From Corynebacterium yonathiae (lineage in GTDB: Bacteria; Actinomycetota; Actinomycetes; Mycobacteriales; Mycobacteriaceae), in contig NZ_JAKOPM010000016.1 in assembly GCF_022288805.1 (NCBI RefSeq), positions 1-46,841 on the forward strand: DNA of 46,841 nt, given 5' to 3'. Shown here one piece after another: positions 1-8,462 of the stretch (position 1 is the first letter of the stretch; every line of letters starts with the position of its first letter). A model generated the notes under the pieces. It worked only from the letters and a program-made list of their open reading frames with translations. It was not told the DNA's origin and did not search any database. A program made the translations under genes and the position numbers.

Positions 1-97
1 TCAACCGGCCCGAGAAACAATGGAAAATAAGGCAAATACCCAGAAAACCGGGACACAACAGACCTACTGAACCAACTCGGGCGATTGAACTACTGTG

Positions 98-1111
98 TTA
101 CCACGCGTTCATTACGTTCAGAACTTGAGTTTTAGAGCGATTGAGCTGATAGCCAAATTGCTCCCAGTTGTGCAGCCCTTGAGCAGGGTAGCTTACAGTC
201 GGATTTAGACCCTGCAGCCGCGCAGCGGTTTCCCACGCGCGAGTAGTCGCATTAGACCCGACTTCTAAGGCTGCCCCCGCAGCTTGATGCTGTGGCAAAT
301 AGTGGCTGTCTCCAGGACCAGGGATACCTGATGCCGCAGAAATATATAGATTAGTGTTACGCAATCGAGGAATCAGCAACAGTGGATCGTTTTGGAAGCG
401 CTTCGGATTGAATAGCGATCCGTACATTGCATTGATATTAAAGCCACCAGCATCCAACATGGCCAGACGCATGAAGGTCTGTGCCCCTGGAACAGTGGTA
501 GTCAAGAAACCGGAAAAAGACAGCGCTTGCCTGAATTGATTCGGATGCTTCGCCGCTAGGGTTAGCGCGGCACCAGCGCCCATCGACAAACCAGCAATAG
601 AGTTATTGTTACGTGCAACGCCGAAGTTTCGCTCCAGATAGCCTGGGAGTTCGCTGGTTAGAAACGTCTCCCACTTATAATTAACCGGATTTGATAGATC
701 ATACGTCGCAGGTCCCTGCCAGTCTGCGTAGAAGGATGCAGCTCCGCCCACAGGCATTGCGAGTGTAATGTTATGGGGTTCATAGGTTTTCGCCGCATTA
801 ACATCATTTACCCACGCGTTAGTTTGGTTGGTCGCACGCAATCCGTCAAGCAGATAGAGTGCCGCATTTCCGCCTCGCTTTGCTGGCTGGATCTGGACAG
901 GAATATTACGTCCCATTGATTGCGACCAAACATCACAACGCTGAACCCACCATTTGACTTTATCCCATTCACATTTTCCAGTGGAATCATGGCGCAGCCA
1001 ATCTCGATTAGCTGCTTCCGCAGGCTGGCTACCTGAAACCACTGCGAGACCTAAGGCTACAACGCACGCCATAATGGCAGATAAGACGCGCCTTTTAGAG
1101 AGAGTAGTCAA
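98..1111 (-). CDS. cmt2: Secreted corynomycolyltransferase (antigen 85/Fbp family)
   Basis: This enzyme transfers corynomycolic acid between trehalose esters and arabinogalactan outside the membrane. I chose the TTG start at 1111 because AAGGAG lies about 6 bases upstream; the protein is then 337 residues. A signal peptide with a Lys-Arg-Arg n-region ends near AEA at residue 33. The nucleophile is Ser176 in GLSMG, and His314 in GLHNWEQF is the likely catalytic histidine, with Trp beside it as in antigen 85 proteins. It follows aftB on the same strand, as fbpA follows aftB in M. tuberculosis. A 139-base gap with a TACACT box (1212-1217, minus) suggests its own promoter. Its sequence looks AT-richer than aftB. 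The paralogue name rests on synteny and is less certain than the family. Confidence 0.9.
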   Translation of the reverse strand: MTTLSKRRVLSAIMACVVALGLAVVSGSQPAEAANRDWLRHDSTGKCEWDKVKWWVQRCDVWSQSMGRNIPVQIQPAKRGGNAALYLLDGLRATNQTNAWVNDVNAAKTYEPHNITLAMPVGGAASFYADWQGPATYDLSNPVNYKWETFLTSELPGYLERNFGVARNNNSIAGLSMGAGAALTLAAKHPNQFRQALSFSGFLTTTVPGAQTFMRLAMLDAGGFNINAMYGSLFNPKRFQNDPLLLIPRLRNTNLYISAASGIPGPGDSHYLPQHQAAGAALEVGSNATTRAWETAARLQGLNPTVSYPAQGLHNWEQFGYQLNRSKTQVLNVMNAW

Positions 1112-1211
1112 CGTTTCTCCTTCAAATCCTACTCGATGCTTCTTACTGAGTACTATCGCTTGTATCCAGCGTCCTATTAACAGTTTCAATTTGAAAACAT
1201 CTTCACAGAAT

Positions 1212-1232
1212 AGTGTAGATGAAGCTCTTCAT
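1212..1232 (-). promoter_or_regulatory. Putative promoter and short dyad upstream of the mycolyltransferase
   Basis: Read on the minus strand, TACACT (1217-1212) fits the corynebacterial -10 pattern TANNNT. Immediately upstream is a dyad with arms ATGAAG and CTTCAT (1219-1232). It lies in the 139-base gap after aftB. The assignment rests on sequence pattern only. Confidence 0.3.
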
Positions 1233-1250
1233 GCTTTGAGCTGTATGGAA

Positions 1251-2945
1251 TTACTGCAAGTAGTCCATCGGATTGGAGGAAAACGCGAGCGTCCTCCCTT
1301 CAGTCAGAGAAAATTTAACATTTTTCCAAAAACGGTCCCAAGTTAAGGGAGACCTGTAGGTATCGAAAAGTCTCTGAAAATCGTCATTGGCAATCGCCCT
1401 CCGAGCCCTGGTTGCCTCGTCCTTATCAATCCACACCGGAATCTCGTCAATATCGACTGCGGAATCTGCCACCTGCCACGACATAGCCAAGCTCTTGTCA
1501 TGCCCGATACGTCCACCCACGATGCGAGGCTGGCGTGCAGCCAACGGGTTGCTGAGGCCAATATCATCCAGCACACGAATATCTAGCGGCGCATTCATGG
1601 AAGACAGACCAAGGTTGAGCAGGTAGACAGTCGGCGGATCGGTACGCGCAGGGTCCGCTGGCGTGGCCATCCAAGAGAACCTATCTTGCTCCTTGATGTA
1701 GAGGAAGGTCATGGCATCGCCTGCCTCTAGTTCGTCGATGCCCTTTTGGTAGTCTTCCATAAACTTAGCTCCGAGGAAATCTTGGGCACGCATGGGAGGC
1801 TCCTGCCGCTGGGTGGCGTAGGTCCAGAAATCACGCTCGTCTACGATGGAAATTTCATCCTCATAAATGCTGCGGTCCACCGGATGGCCGCGCAGAACGA
1901 TGACTAGCGCCCAGACCGCACAGAATACAGATACGAACCACGTACGAGTCCCAACGACAAAAATCGGAAGCAGAAGGGCAAAAAGCGGCAAAAGCAACAT
2001 GCGGCCATGCATGAAATCTCCGCCCACACGCAGGATGTAGAGCGTGTGAATCACTGCCGCGCCCATAAAAAGATAGGTCGCGGTGATGGTGGAACGCACC
2101 GCGGTGGGACGCAGGTCCACCTTCCACAGACCAGCGATAGCCAGCACAATGAGGGGCAGAAAGAGCCAGTACGGCCCAACGAAGTCAGCCAAGTAGATAA
2201 AGCCCTTGCCCCATTCGGCCCCTGCCGCAGACTTGGCCACAGCCGTGTGCGGTGTTAGAAGACCGTAGTAGCCCATGCGGAAAAACTCATAGGCCAACGG
2301 CAACGGTACTGCGGCGGCAAGAATCTTCCACGAACGGTGGGATACAAGAAGCACTATTCCCACCAAACCGCCGTATAGAGCGAGGTCTGGGCGCACCAGC
2401 CAGGACAGTCCGGCCCAGAAAGCTAGCCAGTACGCGTCGCTATCACTATTAGAGTGGCGGGCCGGTCGCGACCAACGCAGCAACAGCGACCAAAGCACAG
2501 CGAGATAGAGAAGGCACAGGCCCCATTCCAGGCCTGAGGTAAAAAAGTCCCGGGCGGGCGGCAGGGCCAGATACACCAGCGCACCGGCCGGAAGAACGGT
2601 GCCTGTGCGCATGCTTGCCGCAGCGCCCGTACCTACCACCATCGCCGCGACAGCAAGGATGAGCCCCAGGTAAATGGCGATGCCTTCCAGATTTGCGTGG
2701 GTCACCCAGCGCACCAGGAAAATGAGGTACTGCCACAGCGTGGAGGTATTAGCCTCAACGCGTTCGCCCATATTGAACACGGGCCCATTTCCGGCTTCGA
2801 GGTTTCGCACGGTGCGCAGGACAATGAGTCCGTCATCGGAAATCCAGCGGCGCGCAAAACCGCCCCACAAAGATAAAACACCGATCACAAGGGCTGCCGC
2901 CGGAGCGCTCCAGCGGGCGATACTCTTGTGGTCGATGTTAAGCAC
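1251..2945 (-). CDS. aftB: Terminal beta-(1->2) arabinofuranosyltransferase AftB
   Basis: AftB is a polytopic GT-C glycosyltransferase that uses decaprenylphosphoryl-arabinose to add the terminal beta-1,2 arabinose residues of arabinogalactan, the sites where mycolates attach. The 564-residue protein starts with GTG. An N-terminal membrane segment is followed by a first extracytoplasmic loop with RRWISDDG, which supplies the acidic residues expected of GT-C enzymes. Many hydrophobic segments fill the first 380 residues, and a soluble C-terminal domain follows. It lies 53 bases after ubiA and just before the mycolyltransferase, the same order as Rv3806c-Rv3805c-Rv3804c. I see no strong ribosome site, so it may depend on upstream translation. 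Confidence 0.93.
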   Translation of the reverse strand: MLNIDHKSIARWSAPAAALVIGVLSLWGGFARRWISDDGLIVLRTVRNLEAGNGPVFNMGERVEANTSTLWQYLIFLVRWVTHANLEGIAIYLGLILAVAAMVVGTGAAASMRTGTVLPAGALVYLALPPARDFFTSGLEWGLCLLYLAVLWSLLLRWSRPARHSNSDSDAYWLAFWAGLSWLVRPDLALYGGLVGIVLLVSHRSWKILAAAVPLPLAYEFFRMGYYGLLTPHTAVAKSAAGAEWGKGFIYLADFVGPYWLFLPLIVLAIAGLWKVDLRPTAVRSTITATYLFMGAAVIHTLYILRVGGDFMHGRMLLLPLFALLLPIFVVGTRTWFVSVFCAVWALVIVLRGHPVDRSIYEDEISIVDERDFWTYATQRQEPPMRAQDFLGAKFMEDYQKGIDELEAGDAMTFLYIKEQDRFSWMATPADPARTDPPTVYLLNLGLSSMNAPLDIRVLDDIGLSNPLAARQPRIVGGRIGHDKSLAMSWQVADSAVDIDEIPVWIDKDEATRARRAIANDDFQRLFDTYRSPLTWDRFWKNVKFSLTEGRTLAFSSNPMDYLQ

Positions 2946-2998
2946 GGGAAGAAAGTTTATCAGCCCGGCGGAAAATTTCTACATCGATTCAGCTGTGT

Positions 2999-3979
2999 CT
3001 AGAACAACGGCATGATATAAACCGCCATCGCGATGCAGCCGAGCCAAGCCAAGGCGAGAACTTGCAACGTGCGATCCTCAAGTGCAATCTCATCCGGTGC
3101 GCCGCCCTGGCCGCGGTCCACATCGGCAGCGTAACGCAGGATGGCGATGGTAAACGGAACCATGGAAACCTGGTACCACACGCCACCGGTTTGGGCATCG
3201 CTAGCAAGCTCAAAGCCCCACAAGGTGTAGCAGATAACCACCGCGGTGGCGGCTAGCGTCCACACGAAGCGCAGGTAGGTGGGCGTATATCCCTCCAGTG
3301 ACTTGCGGATCTTTGCACCGGTCTGTTCCACCAGCAGGATCTCCGAGTAGCGCTTACCGGAGGCCATAAATAGCGAACCAAAGGCCGCCACCAGCAGGAA
3401 CCACTGGGAAAGCTCGATGCCTGCGGCCACGCCACCGGCCATGGTGCGCAGCATGAAGCCAGAGGAAACCAAAGCGATATCAATCACCGGCATGTGCTTC
3501 CAGCCGAAGCAATAACCCAATTGCAGCGCGATATAAATCGCCATCACGATTGCCAACTGCAGGCCAGCGGTAGCGAGGAAGGATAGTCCGATGGACAAGC
3601 AGATGAGCACGACCGCCATGACGTAGGCGAGCTTGATGGGCAGCACGCCGGAGGCAATCGGCCGGAAGCGCTTGGTCGGATGCTCCTGGTCCTCTCGCCA
3701 GTCCTTTGCATCATTGATCAGATAAATGGAGGAAGCGCCGAGGCAGAAGACGACGAAGGCCAAGAGGACATCGACAAGCACGCGCCCATGAAACAACGCA
3801 TCGGCGCCGGCCGCGGCGGGGGCCGCCAGTACTAGGACGTTTTTGACCCATTGCTTGGGGCGCAGGGCTTTAATCATGCCATCGACAAGATTCTTCGGCG
3901 GCTTGCGCTTGCGGCCCGTATCTACGCCAGAGGTATGCGGTTCCGAATGGAAAAAGTGCTGGTTTCCATCATCACTCAT
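2999..3979 (-). CDS. ubiA: Decaprenyl-phosphate phosphoribosyltransferase UbiA (DPPR synthase)
   Basis: UbiA transfers 5-phosphoribose from PRPP to decaprenyl phosphate, the committed step to the arabinofuranose donor used by AftB. The 326-residue protein begins with a soluble tail of about 35 residues, followed by the UbiA prenyltransferase-like helical core. The Asp-rich motif is visible as YLINDAKDWRED (residues about 86-97), followed by HPTKRFRP. A second acidic/basic stretch, YSEILLVEQ, lies further on. The start codon overlaps the stop of the PAP2 gene by 8 bases, so the two are probably translationally coupled. Orthologous position: Rv3806c. Confidence 0.94.
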   Translation of the reverse strand: MSDDGNQHFFHSEPHTSGVDTGRKRKPPKNLVDGMIKALRPKQWVKNVLVLAAPAAAGADALFHGRVLVDVLLAFVVFCLGASSIYLINDAKDWREDQEHPTKRFRPIASGVLPIKLAYVMAVVLICLSIGLSFLATAGLQLAIVMAIYIALQLGYCFGWKHMPVIDIALVSSGFMLRTMAGGVAAGIELSQWFLLVAAFGSLFMASGKRYSEILLVEQTGAKIRKSLEGYTPTYLRFVWTLAATAVVICYTLWGFELASDAQTGGVWYQVSMVPFTIAILRYAADVDRGQGGAPDEIALEDRTLQVLALAWLGCIAMAVYIMPLF

Positions 3980-4487
3980 GCTTCATTCCTTTCATCACGA
4001 CCTCTGCGGTAGCAGCGCCGATGGCCGCACCCACTGCCGTATCTGTTGGATAGTGCACTCCGAGCACCATACGCGATGCCATCATCACCGGCACGCCGAG
4101 CAGCGGTGCCTTGCGGCCAGTAAGGCGGCTGACCGCCACCAAGAAAGCGGTAGTTGAGGTCGCATGCGAGCTGGGGAAAGATAGCTTGGAGGGAGTCTTT
4201 ACCCCCACGCGCACGTACGGATAATCCGGACGCTTACGGCGCACAATGCGCTTGAGCACCACGCTGGCGGCGTGCGCGAGAAAAGCAGCAGCGCCCACCC
4301 GGATCCAGCCCTCACGGCGGCGCTTATCGACGCCCGCCCCTACCGCAGCACTGCCCATCCAGCCCAGGGCATGCTCGCCCCAGTGGCTGAGCCCGCGGGC
4401 GGTGGGAAGCACGCCGGGCACGTCAAAGGCCGCGCCCTGGATGGATTCGAGGATGCGCGATTCTGCTACGGAAAGTTTATTGGGCAT
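3972..4487 (-). CDS. PAP2-family phosphatase (Rv3807c-type, decaprenyl-phosphoryl-phosphoribose phosphatase candidate)
   Basis: This is a 171-residue membrane-associated PAP2 phosphatase. The tripartite signature is present: KRIVRRKRPD (C1), then FPSSHATSTTAF (C2), then SRMVLGVHYPTD (C3) with the catalytic His. It is encoded between glfT2 and ubiA with overlaps of 11 and 8 bases. The inferred role is removal of the 5-phosphate from decaprenylphosphoryl-phosphoribose made by UbiA, before epimerisation to the arabinose donor. The family is clear from sequence. The substrate is inferred from gene order and from work on mycobacterial Rv3807c. Confidence 0.88.
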   Translation of the reverse strand: MPNKLSVAESRILESIQGAAFDVPGVLPTARGLSHWGEHALGWMGSAAVGAGVDKRRREGWIRVGAAAFLAHAASVVLKRIVRRKRPDYPYVRVGVKTPSKLSFPSSHATSTTAFLVAVSRLTGRKAPLLGVPVMMASRMVLGVHYPTDTAVGAAIGAATAEVVMKGMKHE

Positions 4488-6429
4488 CGAAGACCTTCTT
4501 CCAAGACTCGCGCGAAGTCAGCTCCGGTTGCGCCGCGCGGTATTCAGCGCGCAGGTCATCAAAGTTTTCCTCGATCTCCTTCAGTAGCTCGCGGGTCTGC
4601 GATACGAGGTCTTTGGCCAGGTCGCGGTCGCGCTTACGGAAGGCCACGCCGGTACCACCTGCGGTAGAGACGGTGGCAGAGTCCACGCGGGAAAGGGTAA
4701 ACCACCGGGCCTCCTCCGGAGTGAGGTTAAGCTGAGGCGCCTCGTGGTGCGCAGCGTCTTCCTTGCTCACGAGGTGCTTGAGCCCCTTGATGGCCCACGG
4801 GATCTTCTTAATCTTGGCTAGGCGGCCGCCGATATTGCGCGTAGGCACACCCGGCGCGCCGGTGGGAGCGGGCAGCTCATCGGCAGATTCCAAGATGACG
4901 GCATCAGAGTAGTTCTTGCGGATTTCCGCGATGCGCGGCAACGAGGACTCCAGGATGTCAAAGAGATGGTCCGGCCCCGCCAGGAAGTCCCGCATAGCTT
5001 CAATCTGGATGGCCATGGTGGAGTATTCCATGCACATGGTGTGCTTGAGTGTGGACTTGAAGATGGATTTGGTAATGCCCTTGGCTGGCCCCTCGTGGTA
5101 CATCGCGGCCACGATGAGGCGGTTGCGCAGGTGGAAATAGGCCTGCCAATCGATGGCATCATCTTTATCGGCCCAAGCCATATGCCAGATGGCGGCACCC
5201 GGCCAAGTCACTGTGGGGAATCCATTGCGCGCCGCGCGCAGGGAGTACTCGGTATCGTCCCACTTGATAAAGAGCGGCAGCGGCTGGCCGTTGGTCTCCG
5301 CCACGATGCGCGGGAAGAGGCACATCCACCAGCCGTTGTACTCCACGTCAACGCGACGGTGCAGCGCGCGGGAATCGTATTTCTTCGGATCTAGGTGGGT
5401 TTCGCGGGTACCGATGGCGCGCAGCGGGTACTTGGCAAAGTCGTGATCATAGACGGCGTGCGGTGCTGCGCCCCACATAAAGTCGGCGCGATTGACCTGC
5501 TCGCCGGTAGTGCGCAGCTGGGAACGCTCCTGCAGGTTGAGCATCTGGCCACCGACGATAATGGGTTTGGCGGCGTAGCGGGCCGCTTGCACCGCGCGCA
5601 GCACTGAATCCGGTTCGATAGCGATGTCATCATCCATATACAGGATGAACGGGGATTCGGTATTTTCCAGCGCCTCGTACATGATGCGGGAGTAGCCACC
5701 GGAGCCGCCCAGGTTGCCCTGACGGAATTCGCGGAACCGCTCGCCAAAGTGGGCCACTGCCTCGTTGTACCCCGGTTCATCGGCTGGATGCTGGTTTCCT
5801 TGGTCCGGCATGAGGACAAAGTCAATGATTTCATCGACTACCGGGTCCTCGGCCAATGCCTTAAGCGCTGCTACGGCATCGGTCGGGCGATTGAAGGTAG
5901 GAATTCCAACTGTCACGCGCTTGTCCTGCGCCGGCTGCTCGGTACCATCCGGCAGCACCTGTGGTCCGGGGGCATGGGGGGAGCACCAGGCGGCGTCGGC
6001 AAGCGTGGTTTCCTGCTCGGCGGTGATATCAAACCACAGCCAGCCACCGTCCTCGAAGTTTTTGAGCGGTAGCTCAAACTCATGGTGACCGGTGCCTACC
6101 AGGTGGTTGGCCACGGAAATGCGCTGGCCATCTTGCTTGGAGCGATAGAGGGAAATATTTGCTTGGCCCTCAATGTCCAAGCTCAGGATAACGGAGCGCA
6201 GCTGGGACCAACGGCGCCAATAGGAAGCCGGGAAGGCGTTGAAGTAGGTCTCAAAAGAGGCTTCCTCGCCAGCAGGGATAGTAACGGACGTGCGGTTAAA
6301 CCAGCTGAGTCGTTCACGGTTTTGCTCGGCCTCGATGAGGTAGAGCATCCGCACATCAAAGGGCTCTCCGCGCTTTGGCAGCAGGATGCGCTGCAGCGGC
6401 TCATGGGCCTGGGTGTTGTTGGCGGTCAC
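4477..6429 (-). CDS. glfT2: Galactofuranosyltransferase GlfT2
   Basis: GlfT2 polymerises the galactan of arabinogalactan from UDP-galactofuranose with alternating beta-1,5 and beta-1,6 links at the inner membrane face. The protein has 650 residues and a GTG start. An N-terminal beta-rich domain (about 1-165) precedes the GT-A domain (about 170-420). DDD at 266-268 is the metal and nucleotide motif, WDD at 390-392 carries the expected catalytic acids, and His416 lies in AIWHMAW. A helical C-terminal domain follows. It heads the minus-strand run glfT2-PAP2-ubiA-aftB, with its 3' end overlapping the PAP2 start by 11 bases. The UDP-Galf supplier glf lies 2.3 kb upstream. Confidence 0.95.
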   Translation of the reverse strand: MTANNTQAHEPLQRILLPKRGEPFDVRMLYLIEAEQNRERLSWFNRTSVTIPAGEEASFETYFNAFPASYWRRWSQLRSVILSLDIEGQANISLYRSKQDGQRISVANHLVGTGHHEFELPLKNFEDGGWLWFDITAEQETTLADAAWCSPHAPGPQVLPDGTEQPAQDKRVTVGIPTFNRPTDAVAALKALAEDPVVDEIIDFVLMPDQGNQHPADEPGYNEAVAHFGERFREFRQGNLGGSGGYSRIMYEALENTESPFILYMDDDIAIEPDSVLRAVQAARYAAKPIIVGGQMLNLQERSQLRTTGEQVNRADFMWGAAPHAVYDHDFAKYPLRAIGTRETHLDPKKYDSRALHRRVDVEYNGWWMCLFPRIVAETNGQPLPLFIKWDDTEYSLRAARNGFPTVTWPGAAIWHMAWADKDDAIDWQAYFHLRNRLIVAAMYHEGPAKGITKSIFKSTLKHTMCMEYSTMAIQIEAMRDFLAGPDHLFDILESSLPRIAEIRKNYSDAVILESADELPAPTGAPGVPTRNIGGRLAKIKKIPWAIKGLKHLVSKEDAAHHEAPQLNLTPEEARWFTLSRVDSATVSTAGGTGVAFRKRDRDLAKDLVSQTRELLKEIEENFDDLRAEYRAAQPELTSRESWKKVFDAQ

Positions 6430-6521
6430 GATAGCTTCGATTCTCCAAACGGTATAAACAGTAGTCAGCGATTTAGCGTAGTTGCTTTTGCATAAGTACT
6501 ACGGTTTACACGCGGGGCCCG

Positions 6522-6535
6522 TAAAATGGAACATC
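6522..6535 (+). promoter_or_regulatory. Putative leaderless -10 element (TAAAAT)
   Basis: TAAAAT at 6522-6527 lies 8 bases before the ATG at 6536, and no Shine-Dalgarno sequence precedes that ATG. This spacing would place the transcript start at or next to the start codon. Inference from pattern only. Confidence 0.35.
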
Positions 6536-7798
6536 ATGAGATGGGTTTCTTGCGCGGCAGCAGTAGGTCTTCTTACTGTAGCCAGCGCCCCCGCCACTCT
6601 CGCGGAGGAAAAGCCTGCGGTGGAGTTTTTAGACCACGCCCAGATCCTCAGTGATTCGGACGAAGACGCCATAAAATCCCAAGCGCAGTCCATGCATCTT
6701 CCCAATTCCGTACACGCGGTTCTCTACGCTACTTATCCGACTTCTGGTGAGGATTTTTCCCGCACTCTCTTCCATGATTTGGCCCATGAGCACCCACAGT
6801 TCGTCAGTGGCGATGCGTTGCGGAAGAATGTGCTCGTTATCGCCGTAGGCTTTGAGCCCAATAGCATGGCTGTCCACTGCGGCACTGAGGTGTGCCAAGA
6901 CATCAAGATTAATGACGAGGGCCGCGTGGACGGGATCTTGGATCAAATGCGGTCGGCGCTAGCGGATGATGACTATACCGTCGGCATGATCTTAGCCACG
7001 CGTGCCGCCGCGGATACGACCGTGCGCCGGCAATATACGCAGGATAAGCCCACGTGGTCCGTGTTCATCGCCGCCACGTTAGTGATCGTGCTCCTTGGCA
7101 CGGTTGGGCTCATTGCCTACCTATTTGTCCGCCGCGCCCGCCTGCGCCAGCGCTTTAACTATATTGAGAGAGCTCGCGACGAGGCCGAAGATCTCATCAC
7201 ACACACGGGATCACGGATTAATGCCCTGCAGTCCCCCTTGGCGGGCGACCACCTAAAGAGGCAATGGCGCTCTTTAGTCAATCGGCACATTGATGCGCGA
7301 CCGATCCTGAAAACACTGGAGAGCATCCAGGATTATTCCTTGCATGCAGCCTCCATCAAGGAGGCCTACGAGGCACTCAAGCAGATCAAAACGGCCGCAA
7401 CGCAAATAGATTCCTTGGAAAGGTTCTGCGACGGCGATACTGCGGTGCGTGACAGCGAGGTGCAATGGCTGCTTAGCGACGCCCGAGCGGCACTCTCCCG
7501 CCAGCCCGACAATGCCAGCCTGCACCAGATTACTCAGCGCATTAACGACCTATCTCAGGATCTGTCGCGGGAAGACTTCGACTCTGCCTTCGCACGACTA
7601 TTGGCGGACTACCACCCTCTGGTGGGCGCGCTTCCTGAAAGACTGTATCCGCAGCGCGACCGCAAAATCCCCCCTCTACTGGGAACGCCAGAGTGGCGCC
7701 CCGGCATGGGCACGCATTACATGCCCTATAGATTTGCGGGCTTCTGGGTGGCCAATAATAACGTCTCCTCCCAGCTGCCCAACCCGTACCGCTTCTAG
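6536..7798 (+). CDS. Exported single-pass membrane protein, DUF5129-like
   Basis: I chose ATG 6536 because the protein (420 residues) then begins with a signal peptide ending near APATLA. An extracytoplasmic domain (about 25-170) has the general look of TPM/DUF5129 proteins: it opens with EFLDHAQILSDSDEDAI, followed by an alternating strand-helix pattern. A transmembrane helix at about 180-205 is followed by Arg-rich residues and a cytoplasmic helical region with likely coiled coils. The end is Pro/Tyr/Asn-rich. It diverges from glfT2, and its stop overlaps that of the next gene as CTAG. The family name is from recall; its function is unknown, though the setting suggests a cell-envelope role. 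Confidence 0.7.
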   Translation: MRWVSCAAAVGLLTVASAPATLAEEKPAVEFLDHAQILSDSDEDAIKSQAQSMHLPNSVHAVLYATYPTSGEDFSRTLFHDLAHEHPQFVSGDALRKNVLVIAVGFEPNSMAVHCGTEVCQDIKINDEGRVDGILDQMRSALADDDYTVGMILATRAAADTTVRRQYTQDKPTWSVFIAATLVIVLLGTVGLIAYLFVRRARLRQRFNYIERARDEAEDLITHTGSRINALQSPLAGDHLKRQWRSLVNRHIDARPILKTLESIQDYSLHAASIKEAYEALKQIKTAATQIDSLERFCDGDTAVRDSEVQWLLSDARAALSRQPDNASLHQITQRINDLSQDLSREDFDSAFARLLADYHPLVGALPERLYPQRDRKIPPLLGTPEWRPGMGTHYMPYRFAGFWVANNNVSSQLPNPYRF

Positions 7799-8382
7799 GC
7801 GTTGACCGCCTCGGTTACCGGATCGATGCCTAGTTTATTGAGCATATAAAGCACGCGAGCTTCGAGGTCATCGGCCAATTCGCGGGCCTGCTCCACGGTG
7901 TCGGCGGCAACGATATCCCAGATTTTGATGTCCTTGCCCGCCTCATCGCGTTCAACCTCGCGGCCCAAGAACACGATGTAATCCGGCATCGCCACCGTGC
8001 GCACCTCATCGAGGTACTTATTCGGAGCCTCACCCATGCCGCGCTCGTTCATGACGTGCGCGAGGTGGCCTTCGGCTTCGTTTTCTGGGTGGGCAACAGC
8101 GGTATCTACAAACAGGGCCTCGCCAGCATGCTTGCGGGTAAGTTCCGCTGCGGCTTGGGCCAGCGCATTATTAGTACCGGCAGCAAAGCGAATATGAAGA
8201 CGGTGAGCACCGAAATATTCGCGCACTTCGCGTTCCACCAACAGTGGCACGAATTCATCGAGCTCAGCCTTCTTGGTGTGCTTGGCAATAACCTCATCGA
8301 GTTTGGTGTCGATTTCCGCGGTCGCGTACTCGTGGCCGTAGTTCTCGTGCAGATCCTGGCGCAGGGTTTCAAACTGATTCAT
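7795..8382 (-). CDS. Cysteine-free ArsC/low-molecular-weight phosphatase-like protein with N-terminal three-helix domain
   Basis: The 195-residue protein has an N-terminal helical region (about 1-58) like the three-helix dimerisation domain of actinobacterial ArsC-type proteins. A Rossmann-like domain follows. Residues 120-140 (NKYLDEVRTVAMPDYIVFLG) and the closing helix read like the ArsC/LMW-PTP fold, and WDI near 156 sits where WDLPDP is found in active enzymes. The P-loop position reads FAAGTNNALAQ instead of CX5R, and the whole protein contains no cysteine, so phosphatase or arsenate reductase chemistry is unlikely. AAGGGG precedes the ATG. A regulatory or structural role is inferred. 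Confidence 0.65.
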   Translation of the reverse strand: MNQFETLRQDLHENYGHEYATAEIDTKLDEVIAKHTKKAELDEFVPLLVEREVREYFGAHRLHIRFAAGTNNALAQAAAELTRKHAGEALFVDTAVAHPENEAEGHLAHVMNERGMGEAPNKYLDEVRTVAMPDYIVFLGREVERDEAGKDIKIWDIVAADTVEQARELADDLEARVLYMLNKLGIDPVTEAVNA

Positions 8383-8422
8383 TGTTATCCCCTTTCTCGG
8401 GTTATTGTCCCGTTTGCTAATT

Positions 8423-8462
8423 GTTAATCTACAGTTAACTTTACAGGTTAACGGTGGGTTAA
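8423..8462 (-). promoter_or_regulatory. Four phased GTTAA boxes upstream of the ArsC-like gene
   Basis: GTTAA occurs on the plus strand at 8423, 8434, 8447 and 8458, with spacings of 11, 13 and 11 bases. Two copies extend to the palindrome GTTAAC. The array lies 40-80 bases upstream of the start at 8382, at or above the expected promoter. It looks like a multi-site operator for an unidentified regulator. Confidence 0.4.

Noticed and set aside
1..97. Near-complementary stretches at 1-14 and 77-89 as a terminator of the mycolyltransferase
   Set aside because: The arms are imperfect, about 60 bases apart and without a T-tract, and the window edge hides the context.
5391..5834. Alternative frames inside glfT2
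   Set aside because: GlfT2 motifs are continuous in the main frame. The others are Ser/Arg/Pro-rich shadows.
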